Part shown: piece after piece, positions 55,012 to 64,000 of the stretch | Layout of the letters: each line of letters starts with the position of its first letter | Numbering within the stretch: the first letter of the stretch is position 1 | Source: Ahaetulla prasina | Taxonomy: Eukaryota > Chordata > Lepidosauria > Squamata > Colubridae | Length of the DNA: 64,000 nucleotides | Assembly (NCBI RefSeq): GCF_028640845.1 | Contig: NC_080542.1 | Location: 133,427,080-133,491,079, forward strand | Direction: 5' to 3' | Translations under genes and position numbers: made by a program | Notes under the pieces: model-generated | What the model was told of the DNA's origin: nothing | The model's input: only the letters and a program-made list of their open reading frames with translations | Databases searched by the model: none

Positions 55012-55424
55012 TATATAATGGCCATGTAATTCTTTGACTTGTCGTGTTTCCTTTCTGTTCTTCATTTGATCTTTCTTGTAGGCTAGTTTGGTCTCTTCAG
55101 TACTCAGTAGGCCTTTCTGGCATACTAGCTTCAGTGCATCTTCTTCCCTTCAGATATCCTTCCAATGTCCATTTTTCTTCTTCTTCAACCATCTGGTGCC
55201 CTTGCAACATTCCAAACCTGCCTATTTTCATTTAGGTTGATTGCACAAAAGATGAGACAAAGAATTAGTCCTTTAAAAGGGGACAAAGATAATCAAATTG
55301 CTGAAATGTTTATTGGTGACCCCACCAAATTTATTGTGCCGCCAGCAGTTGATGTGCTGTTCCTTTTTATAAAAGAAAAATTCACTGGTAGCAAGAGCAA
55401 CAGCATTTAAGCTTATACATTGCT

Positions 55425-55602
55425 CCACAGTACTTCACAGTACTCTCTAAATGGTTTACAATATCAGTATATTGCCCCCAGCAATCTGGGTTCTCCTTTT
55501 ACCAACCTCAGAAAGATGGAATGAGCCTCATCAGGACTGAATTCCAGGCTGTGGACAGAGTTGGCCTGCAAAACTGCACTCTAACCACCAGGGCTCAATG
55601 GG
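55425..55602 (-). mobile_element. Snake tRNA-derived SINE, old
   Basis: Minus strand: GAGCCCTGGTGGTTAGAGTGCAG head, body GGAGAACCCAGATTGCTGGGGGC, and a TGTAAACCATTTAGAGAG end. Same family as 53912-54118. Confidence 0.7.
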
Positions 55603-56760
55603 GAAGTAGAGTATATCAACATTGCTGCAACAATAAAGGGCATAATTCATTGTCATATTGTCTTCTTAGTTAGAGCTTTTAATTCTGCTTGAGTCCAGCA
55701 CGCTATTCCAGCTGTATGTCTAATGACTGGAATTGCTCATATGTTAATTGTCTTGATGGTATTTCTTTCATTGAGTTTAGACTTTAATATCTTCTTCACT
55801 CTCCTGATGTATTCACCTCAACCTTTTTCTTATTAATGTTATTTAATTCCTCTTTAGATTTTATTTAATATCCCAAACATGTCCTTTGTTAGCAATCTGA
55901 ATTTAAAATCCTAGTCCCCATTTTTAAACTTGATCTTAGATATACAGTTCTTAGCTAGCTTGTCCCGTGAATAGATTCTGTGTTTCACAATGGCTTAAAA
56001 CTGACTTCTACTAGAGTGGTGGTACTTATTGAAAGGCACCTATATAGTTTTTAGATGGAAGTTTCAAACTGTTGTCCGCTTTGTCATTCTATGAATTGGA
56101 ATACACACCTCCAACCATATTCTAGTTTCGGAGAGGTTATATCCTAGCTTTCAAAGACTTATTTTTTCTCCTAGAGCAAGATTATTGTAATTTAAGGAAA
56201 AAGAAAGAATGTACTATAAATTATACCGCAATTATCTGAATACACATCTCTCATTTCAGAGCAATTCTTTGATCGCACCCATTTTAGAAAATGTTCTTTG
56301 AGTGTTTATGGTTAAATGCTTGCTGAAAAATATTTTAAATTGTTGATTAAAATTCTTTTAATGCAGTTTAAAAACGGTGGATTTGCTGTTCCTTGTTTTA
56401 AAAAATGCAGTTGCAAATTGAGTTTCTCAATACAGAAGAAATGGGGTTTTTTATTAAAAAAAAAACATGAACTTGATAGATCATAATAAAGTTCATCTGT
56501 TTCCAGTAATGACCAGCTAGAAGTAATAGAAATATGCAGAGGAACTATTCTTCATTTTTCTCCATTTGTCTCTTGCTATTTGGTATTTGGATGTCCCAAA
56601 AGGATTTGAAATTAAATTTTGTAAAACAAAGTGATTCAACGAAAAATGCTTCAAAGTGCTTCAGTGGAAGCAGTATGCTCCATCCCATATTTGGGTAGAC
56701 CAGGTTTCCCTGATAAACACTTAATCTCCCTCCCCCCACATCCAGTACAGTTAACAAAGT
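55603..56760. other. No gene seen; unique AT-rich DNA
   Basis: About 1.15 kb without a recognised repeat or coding signal. Confidence 0.4.
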
Positions 56761-56764
56761 AAGG

Positions 56765-56890
56765 AGAGCCTGTGGCCTAGAGGTTAATACATCTGCCTAA
56801 TATGCAAGCAACCCAGGTTTGAATCCCAGAAGGATATGGATAGCTGATGAGACCTAAACAGCTTGAAATAGCTACACAGATACTAGTCTC
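56765..56890 (+). mobile_element. tRNA-related SINE head
   Basis: A-box-like TGGCCTAGAGGTTAATA and B-box-like GGTTTGAATCCCAGAAGG with tRNA spacing, then GATAGCTGATGAGACC. No cloverleaf is intact, so it is a SINE and not a tRNA gene. Confidence 0.6.
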
Positions 56891-57082
56891 CCTGTATTTC
56901 TTAGTTGGTAAATTTAAATTTAACACAAAGTGCTTCAGCTCAAGCTTCAGCTCAAGCTTAGTCAGGCCTCGTTCATGTTCTACTCCATTTCCAATAATCT
57001 CATTCATTTCAACTTTATGCCTGCTAATCATCCTCGGTTCTTCTTGAGCTGTTTTTGGGATCCACCAAGATGTTTTTTTTCT

Positions 57083-57300
57083 GGTAGTCGATTTAGCAGT
57101 AGCACCTCCATAGTGCTTTACAGACCTCTTTGAGTGCTTTACAGAATCAGATATTGTCCCCCAACAGCCTGGGTCCTCATTTTACTGACCTCGGAAGGAT
57201 GGAAGGCTGAGTCAACCTTGAGACGGTCAGGATCAAACTCCTGGCTGTGGGCAGTTAGCTTGCAATTCTTCATTCTAATCACTGTACCACCAGGGCTTCT
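57083..57300 (-). mobile_element. Snake tRNA-derived SINE
   Basis: Minus strand: AGCCCTGGTGGTACAGTGATTAGAATG head, then TGAGGACCCAGGCTGTTGGGGGACAAT body, and a GTAAAGC repeat at the end. Same family as 53912-54118. Confidence 0.75.
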
Positions 57301-57419
57301 CCTAAAGGTGGAGATTTAGCAAAACCTCCAAAAGGTTGTGCAGATTATGTTTCCTCTCAAATCTTTTAGGACCACTTTTTTTATGCATGGATGATGCTGT
57401 TTTGGTTATAGAACCAATG

Positions 57420-57767
57420 AAGGTTCCCCCGCTCGTGCATGCTAGTCATTCCTGACTCTAGGGCACGGTGCTCATCTCCGTTTCAAAGCTGAAGAGCCAG
57501 CTCTGTCCAAAGACGTCTCCGTGGTCATGTTGCCGGCATGACTAAATGCTAAAGGTGCACGGAGCACTGTTACCTTCCCACCAAAGGTTGTCCCTATTTT
57601 TTCTACTTGCATTTTTTAGGTGCTTTTGAACTACTAGGTTGGCAGAAGCTGGGACAAGTAATGGGAGCTCACCCCGTTATGCGGCAGCAGTAGGGATTTG
57701 AACCGCTGAACTGCCGACCGTCTGATCGACAAGCTCAGTGTCTTAGCCACTGAGCCACTGCTTCCCC
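57420..57767 (-). mobile_element. tRNA-derived SINE with GGTAAAGG tail
   Basis: Same family as 5168-5522, tail reduced to AAGGTTCC. Flanked by a perfect 13-bp duplication, TATAGAACCAATG (57407-57419 and 57768-57780). Confidence 0.88.
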
Positions 57768-57984
57768 TATAGAACCAATGGTACCCATGCCCAAAGCCTG
57801 AGAATTATGAGAATGATAGTATTTCAACATAAAATAGCTTTAATTCAATGTCATGTCAACTACAATTGATGATGATTTGCCCAGTATGGTCAAAAGATAG
57901 TTCTGCACAAACAACATTTTTCAAGTTGAGAATTCTAATAGATTAATCTTTATAATCTATAACAACTATCAACTTATCAACTAT

Positions 57985-58135
57985 GATAAGCTGGTTAAAG
58001 TGTTGGACTAGAACTGGGGAGAGCCAGCTTGTGATCTATCCTGAGTAATAGAAATTCACTAAACAATTTGGGGTTCTCTTTTAGCCCAATCTGCTTCACA
58101 GGGTTGCTGTTGCAGAGAAAAATGGGGGGAGAAAA
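57985..58135 (+). mobile_element. MIR-like squamate SINE, diverged
   Basis: TGGTTAAAGTGTTGGACTAGAACTGGGGAGAGCC head and TTTAGCCCAATCTGCTTCACAGGGTTGCTG body match the squamate MIR-like SINE in order. The 3' end is cut by the next MITE. Confidence 0.55.
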
Positions 58136-58231
58136 CATGTACAGGTAGTCCTCGACCTACAACTAGTCATTTAGTGACCATTCGAAGTCCGAAGGGACTT
58201 CCACAGGACTACTTATGACTCGGATTTGAGG

Positions 58232-59191
58232 CAGGGGTGAAATCCAGCAGGTTCTGATAGGTTCTGGAGAACCGGTAGTGGAAATTTTGGGCAGTTTGGA
58301 GAATTGGCAAATATCACCTCTGGCTGGCCCCAGAGTGGGGTGGGATTGGAGATTTTAATAATAATATAATAATAACAGAGTTGGAAGGGACCTTGGAGGC
58401 CTTCTAATCCAACCCCCTGCCCAGGCAGGAAACCCTACACCATTTCAGACAGATGGCTATCCAACATTTTCTTAAAAATTTCCAGTGTTGGAGCATTCAC
58501 AACTTCTGGAGGCAAGTTGTTCCACTTATTAATTGTTCTAACTGTCAGGAAATTTCTCCTTAGTTCTAAGTTGTTTCTCTCCCTAATTAGTTTCCACCCA
58601 TTACTTCTTTTTCTACCCTCAGGTGCTTTGGAGAATAGTTTGACTCCCTCTTCTTTGTGGCAACCCCTGAGATATTGGAACACTGCTATCATGTCTCCCC
58701 TAGTCCTTCTTTTTGTTAAACTAGACATACCCAGTTCCTGCAACCGTTCTTCATATGTTTTAGTCTCTAGTCCCCTAATCATCTTTGTTGCTCTTCTCTG
58801 CACTCTTTCTAGAGTCTCAACATCTTTTTTACATCGTGGCGACCAAAACTGGATGCAATATTCCAAGCGTGGCCTTACCAAATATTATAAAGTGGTATTA
58901 ACACTTCACATGATCTTGATTCTATCCCTCTGTTTATGCAGCCCAGAACTGTGTTGGCTTTTTTAGCAGCTGCTGCACACTGCCGGCTCATATTTACATG
59001 GTTGTCCACTAGGACTCCAAGATCCCTCACAGTTATTACTATTGAGCAAGGTACCACATATACGGTACCTGTGCATTTTGTTTTTCTTGCACTTTGCAGT
59101 ACCCTTCCCCTGGCACACCCACCAAGCCACACCACGCCCACCAAGCCATGGCCAAAGAACCGGTACTAAAAAAAAATTGGATTACACACTG
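58232..59191. mobile_element. hAT-like MITE (ACCGGTTCT core) split by CR1
   Basis: Left part CAGGGGTGAAATCCAGCAGG...AGAACCGGTAGTGGAAATTTTGGG (58232-58365). Right part CAGTACCCTTCCCCTGG...CCAAGCCATGGCCAAAGAACCGGTAC...CACTG (59096-59191). Together they match the intact copy at 39576-39851 reversed. Confidence 0.7.
58370..59094 (-). mobile_element. CR1 LINE, young 3' copy
   Basis: Begins with AATAATAATATAATAATAACAGAGTTGGAAGG on the plus strand (the tail reversed). A 148-codon frame (58435-58881) reads [66 protein letters not shown] to the end SHLSEMV without a break, then one frameshift near 58880 before the [13 protein letters not shown] block. It is the least damaged C-terminus of the family here. 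Confidence 0.88.
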
Positions 59192-59529
59192 ATTTAAAGG
59201 TTACAATAGCTGCCCCTTCCCCATGGTCATGTGACTGCGATTTACATTTTTTGCCAACAATGGATTCACTTAGCTACTGTGGTATTCATTAATGACCACT
59301 ACATTTGCTTAGCAACATGGTGCTTGCTTTATGACAGTGGCATTTGCTTAATGACTGTCGCAACAAATGTAAAATTAGGCGCAGCTGCATGATTAAAAAC
59401 AGGGATGATTATGTCTGCAGTTCCAGGCTCAATTATAATCATCCAGAGAAGACTATGCACCTATATGTGGTTTTGATCCCCTGAAGAAAAGTTGAAATAT
59501 GTGTCTAAGAAATAAATAAAGATTTCCAA

Positions 59530-60500
59530 GACTGTCCCAAAAGCGCTTTTTCAGGAGCCAGCTGGACTTTTTTGGTGTTTTTCTTTTCTTTGAAGATATT
59601 TCCCTTCTCATCCAAGAGGCTTCTTCAGTTCTGACAGGATAGTGGAGAATTGAAGGATTTATATTCCTCGCAGACAGCTGGTCATTTGCATCCTTTTAGA
59701 GCAGTGGTTCTCAACCTTTATAGTGCTGCGACCCCTTTAATACAATTCGCCACGATGTGGCGACCCCAACCGTAAAATTATTTTCGTTTTGAATTTATCA
59801 CGCCTGAAGCCGTATTGGCTAGAGAGCTGAACTGCTTGCGATTGCCTTGAGGACGGAGGCATTAAAGCGGAGACTCCTCCCCTATTAAGTTTATCGCACC
59901 TGAAGCCAGATTAGGCTCGCGATTGGGAGTGATTGCAGCTGGCTTGAGAGGGAGACATCAGAGCAAAGATTTCTCTCTTTTTAATTCAGCACGCATGAAG
60001 CCGAATTCGGCTAGCGATTTGAAGAGCCTGCAGCTGGCTTGTGGAGTCAACCATTGGAGCGCAATTCTTCGACTCACAGGTATACTTCCCATATTTCCGA
60101 TGGCCTTAGGCGACCCCTGGCAAATCGTCATTCAACCCCCAACGGGGTCCCGACCCACCGGTTGAGAACCGCTGTTTTAAGAGGGTCATTTCAGAAGCAC
60201 TTGGAGGTTTATCTGTGTCCTCAGAGTCACCTGAATAGTGCTTCTGGTTCCTTTAGTCTGCAATTTTCTGGAAGCTTTTTGCAGACTACAGGGACCATTA
60301 GCATTACTCAGATGACCCTGAGGACATCCAAGTGCTTCAACAACCTTCTAAAAGGATGCAAATGACCAGCTGTCTGCAAGGAATATAAATCCTTCAATTC
60401 CCCACCATCCAGTCAAAGCTGAAGAAGCTTCTTGGATGAGAAGCAAAAAGTCTTCAAAGAAAACAAACAAACAAACAAACAAGAAAGTCCAGTTACATCC
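59530..60500. mobile_element. Foldback family A, full-length, holding a SPIN element
   Basis: Left arm 59530-59701 plus 60183-60262, right arm about 60265-60500. The blocks CTTTGAAGA...CTTCTCATCCAAGA, GCAGACAGCTGGTCATTTGCATCC, GCACTTGGA and TCCAGAAAATTGCAG-type sequence appear on both arms in inverse order. It shows that the fragments at 4.1, 5.7, 13.8 and 60.9 kb are parts of one inverted-repeat element. The right arm ends in an (AAAC)n run (60461-60482). Confidence 0.75.
59702..60174 (+). mobile_element. SPIN (hAT) non-autonomous transposon
   Basis: 473 bp. Left end CAGTGGTTCTCAACCTTTATAG then GCTGCGACCCCTTTAATACA and TAAAATTATTTTCGTTTT. The right end is TTTCCGATGGCCTTAGGCG, CGACCCCTGGC, GGTCCCGACCCACCGGTTGAGAACCGCTG in pieces. 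Both ends match recalled SPIN ('space invader') hAT ends. An imperfect 8-bp duplication flanks it (TTTTAGAG before, TTTTAAGA after). The interior does not encode transposase. SPINs are established as horizontally transferred among tetrapods, including squamates. Confidence 0.83.
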
Positions 60501-60514
60501 AGGTTCTGGATTTT

Positions 60515-60665
60515 CAGAACTGGGTTTCAGCAGGTTCTGACCAGTTCTGGAGAAATTTTGAGTAGTTTGGAGAACTGGTAAATACCACCTCTGACTGGCC
60601 CTGCCCCCATCTATTCTCTGTTTCCCGAGTCCCAGCTGATCGGGAGGAAATGAGGAGTGGGGACT
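60515..60665. mobile_element. ACCGGTTCT-type MITE fragment
   Basis: TTTCAGCAGGTTCTGACCAGTTCTGGAGAAATTTTGAGTAGTTTGGAGAACTGG in pieces, then AAATACCACCTCTGACTGGCCC and CAGCTGATCGGGAGG. Related to 34842-35095 and 58232-59191. Ends not resolved. Confidence 0.5.
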
Positions 60666-60829
60666 ATCTACAGTTTTGGAGGGCAAGAATTAGTGGCTTT
60701 CTTTTTGACTTTGCTGATAGAGATCAAGGCAGGGGACTGAAAACGAAGTCTTTAGTGGAATGGTTCAAGAAGTTAGACTTATTCACTCACAAAAGGAAGA
60801 AAATGGACAATTATAGTCTACAAATATCT

Positions 60830-60970
60830 AAAAGACTGTCTAGGGAGATTCTCAATCATCCAGGTTATGGTTATCCCAAAGATGCTTTTTCAAGAAGCAA
60901 CTGGACTTTCTGGTTTTCCTTTGAAGACATTTTGCTTCTCATCCAAGAAGCTTCTTCTTCAGCTGAAGCC
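60830..60970. repeat. Foldback family A end fragment
   Basis: GGGAGATTCTCAATCATCCAGGTTATGG through TTGAAGACATTTTGCTTCTCATCCAAGAAGC. One arm only; it gives the outer boundary of the family. Confidence 0.6.
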
Positions 60971-61840
60971 CAACAATATCTAAATGACTGTTATGTTCAA
61001 GAAGAGAAGTCTCTGATCTCGGTTGAAACCTAGAAAACAAAATTTAAGAGCACCTGGTTGAAATTAAGCAACAACAACAAACTCTCCAATTTCTGCCTGT
61101 CTGCTAAATGGGATTTCCTGGCAGAAGAGCTGTTAAGGAAAGGAACAATTTGCTCAGAATAGAGGAAACACTTTCTTGTTTCAATTTTTCAGTAGGAGTT
61201 GGATGTACGGGGGATTGGTGCCTGAGCAGGGGCCTTTCCTTCTCCTCCATTCTTTGGAGCTATGAAAACAAATGTCAGTGAGCATAAACAAGACTCGATC
61301 AGGGGTTTGATTCATCATTAGGCAGCTTCAGATGTCTCTTGCCAACTGTGTTCAAGAACCTTGTGATTGCATGGATTGTTGGCTCCTTCAAAAGTGAATA
61401 GTGAATGCCTGTCCCTTTGCAAGAAGCCAAGAGAGAAAGTTGGCCATGTGCATGGCCCCGAAGAGGTTAGTAATAATTAACCTTCTTTCATTCATGCAAA
61501 GCTGTATCAAGTGAGGCTAATGGCCTGGACACAATACTGCACAGTGTGTAAGAAGTCTCCAATCTCACATTTGCACTTTACTTTGAAGTATTGCCTCCCC
61601 TCCCCCCCCCGCTAGTCTGTTTTGCTGCTCTCTACTGCCACCTAGTGTAGTTCTATCATCTGAACAGGCTTCAAGTGTTTAGCTAAATTTCCCTTTCCCG
61701 GATTTCTGTTAAAAAAGAGGGTACCTAGAGGAAATATACATGAGAAGGAATTAAATTTGTCCAAGAGCCTTCATAAATAATCTTCTGGTTAGGATTTTTC
61801 TTTTTTTAAGACCATCAACTAACTATGATTGTTGTAATAG
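60971..61840. other. No gene seen; unique DNA
   Basis: Non-repetitive by eye, with a C-run (near 61600-61610). No coding signal. Confidence 0.35.
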
Positions 61841-62593
61841 TGTTTGTAGTCCTTGATTTATAACTGCATTTGGGACCTGTTACCGAGCAAGGCAGCTAAG
61901 TGAATCACAGCCAATTTTATAATCTTTTTGCCATGGTTTTTAAGCAAATCACTACAGTTGTCAAGCTATTAAGTAAATCAGCTTCCGGCATTGGCTTTGC
62001 TTGTTGGAAACCAGCTAGTTGCATGTAGCAATCACATGATCCCTGAATACTGCAACTGTCATAAATAAATGCTGGTTGCTAAATCCCCAAAGGGACGTGG
62101 TGGCTCAGGGGCTAGGATGGTGAGCTTGTCAATCGAAAGGTCGGCAGCTCAGCGGTTCGAATCCCTAGTGCCGCCGTGTAACGGGGTGAGCTCCTGTTAC
62201 TTGTCCCAGCTTCTGCCAACCTAGCAGTTTCGAAAGCACATAAAAATGCAAGTAGAAAAAATAGGGACCACCTTTGGTGGGAAGGTAACAGTGTTCCGTG
62301 CGCCTTTGGCGTTGAGGCATGCCAGCCACATGACCACGGAGACGTCTTCGGACAGCACTGGCTCTTTGGCTTTGAAACGGAGATGAGCACCGCCCCCTAG
62401 AGTCGGCAACGACTAGCAAGTATGTGCGAGGGGAACCTTTACCTTTACCTTTACCTAAATGCCCAAATGATCACATGACTATGGGGGTGCTGCAATGGTC
62501 ATAAATGTGAGGACCAGTTGTAAGGTTTTTTTTTTCCAGTGCCATAGCTTGAAACAATCACTAAACAAATGGGCGTAAGTTAAGGACTGCCTT
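61841..62593 (+). mobile_element. Tigger/pogo-like MITE split by a SINE
   Basis: Left half 61841-62091 (TTGTAGTCCTTGATTTATAAC..., GTTGTCAAGCTATTAAGTAAATC). Right half 62468-62593 (TGATCACATGACTATGGGGGTGCTGCAATGG ... GTAAGTTAAGGACTGCC). Without the SINE the family consensus order is restored. Confidence 0.75.
62092..62455 (+). mobile_element. tRNA-derived SINE with (CCTTTA)n tail, plus strand
   Basis: Best copy to read the head: A-box-like TGGCTCAGGGGCTAGGA (62100-62116), B box GGTTCGAATCCC (62154-62165), and a tail of TTTACCTTTACCTTTACC. Target duplication TAAATCCCCAAA / TAAATGCCCAAA (62080-62091, 62456-62467). The overlapping open minus frames of 62-92 codons are not genes. Confidence 0.88.
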
Positions 62594-63398
62594 GGTTGGT
62601 TAAGTTCCCCTAATTCCTAGTAAGCATGCCAATCCTTGATAAAGAGTATGGAAACTGAAGTCTAACATCTCTGAAGAAGGTTGAAGATTTGATAGAGGGA
62701 TCAAAGAAGCCATCTATATTAAAACTGAACAACCCACTCTCAACAGACGAGGAGGGAATTCGGCACCACCACAACCATACTCCTTTCAGCAGTCCCAGGA
62801 AGGTTCCATACTCGTATACCAAGTTCGCCCGGTAGAGGAAATTGTGGGTGGTTTTTATTTGTAGGACTGTGAAAGTAGCTCGGCATTCAATTTTGGCTGA
62901 AGTTTAAAAGTAGAAAAATGTGTAGGCTGTCATTATGAGGACTAAATAACTATGGAGGGCTTTTCTCTTTCGGTAGCAACTTTTTAGATAGAAAATATTA
63001 TTTTGTCACCAATTAACTTGTTTCTGACTGTCTTGTCACTTAATAGATATAATTTTCCCTGGATGTCTGGTATTAACTTCTTCTCTGAGTATTTCTAAGA
63101 TCATAGTATGTCATCAGTGATAGTATCTACTTACCTTGACTTTTGTCAACCTCTTTTTCAGTTGCTTCAATTTTTCCAAATATCAAGGTCTTCTCCAATG
63201 ACTTTTGCTTCAAAACATTTAAGTGTTGATTTCATTATTAGCGTCTCGAGGGGAACAATCTGATTTTACTTTATCCACCATGCAACTATTTGTTCTTTTT
63301 CCTATCCAACATACTATCCAAACTTTTCCTCAGCAACATGATGGTTTAGCTTTCACAACTTTTTTTTTTTTTTTTGGCAGCTGGGAAAACTGTGATCT
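62594..63398. other. No gene seen; unique DNA
   Basis: AT-rich. No recognised repeat; a T-run at 63361-63377 marks the edge of the BovB fragment. Confidence 0.35.
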
Positions 63399-63399
63399 T

Positions 63400-63690
63400 G
63401 AGAACATGTTTGCTGTTGTTGTAGCGGCTATGCTGTGTCTGACTCTTCACGATCCCATGGACCATAGCATGCCAGGCCCTCCTGTCCTCCATTGTCTCCC
63501 AGAGTTTGCCAAAATTCATGCTCATTTTGTCAATAATACTACCTAACCATCTCTGCCAACATGTTCTTCCTTTGCCTTCAACCTTTCCCAATATTTGGAT
63601 GTTTTCTAATGAGTCTTCTTGTCTCATTTGGCATCCAAAGGATTTGAGCTTCAGTGTCAATATCAATCGTTTAAGACTGACCAATTTGCA
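63400..63690 (-). mobile_element. BovB (RTE) LINE, 3' end
   Basis: Minus strand codes ...LGKVEGKGRTCWQRWLGSI, then MSMNFGKLWETMEDRRAWHAMVHGIVKSQT. This matches the recalled BovB C-terminus (blocks such as KLWE, DR-AW and HG--KSQT). It is the last ~90 codons of the RT protein and lies in the 112-codon frame 63346-63684. No BovB 3' tail is clear, and the frame runs on into unrelated T-run sequence. BovB moves the Sauria SINE seen at 41.6 kb. Confidence 0.75.
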
Positions 63691-64000
63691 AAAATAAGAA
63701 GGAAGGAATGAAGGAACAAGGAGTGGCAGAAAGGGAGGAAAAAAAATACAAAGTCAAAAGTTTATTTAGGGATTAGTGGAGAAAAGACAAAAATGGGGGA
63801 AGGGAAAAAAAGGAGAATAGACGAAAATACAAGAATTTTAAGAGGAAGGAGAAAAAGACAAGAGGGGAAAAAACGAAAATACTTAAGCAATGAGTGTGGA
63901 TTTTAATATGAAAAAAGTTAATTGAAGGTTATGATAGATCTTTAGTTACAATGATATTGAAAAAAGTATCTTGTAAAAAATTTTAAATTAAATTTTTGCT
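63691..64000. other. A-rich low-complexity sequence
   Basis: Purine-rich, with GGAAGGAATGAAGGAA and many A-runs. No gene seen to the end of the window. Confidence 0.6.

Larger units (their letters stand above)
53770..55200 (-). mobile_element. LINE with restriction-like endonuclease (R4/Dong-like), split by two insertions
   Basis: The minus strand gives three coding islands in order. The first (55015-55200) has ALKLVCQKGL, STEETKLAYKK and NRKETRQVKELHG, in pieces. The second (54285-54600) carries a CCHC knuckle. The third (54130-54290) has WDFRIQT and VAVPGDSRIEDKELEK, followed across a SINE by KYKDL (about 53890-53905). The VAVPGDSR block belongs to the C-terminal endonuclease of the R2/R4-type LINEs, not the AP endonuclease used by CR1, L2 and L3. 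It is a rare LINE class in this window, old and broken. Confidence 0.65.
58143..59410. mobile_element. Tigger-like MITE split by a hAT MITE that holds a CR1
   Basis: The outermost layer starts CAGGTAGTCCTCGACCTACAA after TA (58141-58142), breaks at 58231 and resumes at 59192 (ATTTAAAGGTTACAATAG, then CTTCCCCATGGTCATGTGAC). Its right end is not clear. The 8 bases before and after the inner element are ATTTGAGG and ATTTAAAG. Confidence 0.6.

Noticed and set aside
62100..62165. tRNA gene
   Set aside because: A and B boxes are present but no cloverleaf folds; the body and tail are those of a SINE with a target duplication.

Overview
This window is vertebrate nuclear DNA, almost certainly from a snake (squamate reptile, probably an advanced snake). 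The grounds are its repeats: CR1-type LINEs whose 3' ends carry the GGTTGGACTAGAAGACC tail, L3/CR1 LINEs ending in (ATTCT)n arrays (the 'Snake1' type known to seed AATAG microsatellites in snakes), a Sauria SINE with its BovB-like 3' end, a BovB LINE fragment, a SPIN hAT transposon and a Ty3/Gypsy element. I found no convincing exon of a host protein-coding gene, no tRNA, rRNA or snRNA gene that looks functional, and nothing prokaryotic. The region reads as intergenic or deep intronic DNA built from layered transposon insertions.  Layout: 1-6.9 kb holds CR1, L3 and SINE fragments in unique DNA. 6.9-9.8 kb is a long L2-type LINE whose open frame lost the reverse-transcriptase core. 11.7-13.6 kb has an L3, two DNA MITEs and a divergent RT fragment. 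13.7-18.4 kb is one foldback element split by two L2 copies, each with a target-site duplication. 18.4-22.2 kb is mostly unique with SINEs. 22.2-22.8 kb is a solo LTR; 23-24.4 kb is an L3 whose microsatellite tail abuts an L2 tail. 25.9-28.3 kb is a deleted endogenous retrovirus with near-identical LTRs and a 52-codon Gag amino end. 29.8-34.3 kb is a structurally complete Gypsy element on the minus strand. 35-43 kb is mostly unique DNA with MITEs, a Sauria SINE and an L3. 43.7-46.7 kb holds CR1 and L3 copies. 47.3-49.5 kb is a GC-rich long inverted repeat. 49.5-50.1 kb is a second solo LTR. 51.4-55.2 kb holds nested MITEs and a rare LINE with a restriction-like endonuclease. 57-62.6 kb contains several multi-level nests including the SPIN element. 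The window ends with a BovB remnant.  How the parts relate: the autonomous LINE families supply the machinery that moves the SINEs (BovB for the Sauria SINE). DNA transposons are present only as non-autonomous MITEs of hAT type (8-bp duplications) and Tigger/pogo type (TA flanks). Insertion order can be read directly at many nests. Coordinates of old repeats are approximate to about 10-20 bases; those with target-site duplications or TG...CA ends are close to exact. Family names come from recognised motifs and recall, not from a database search.
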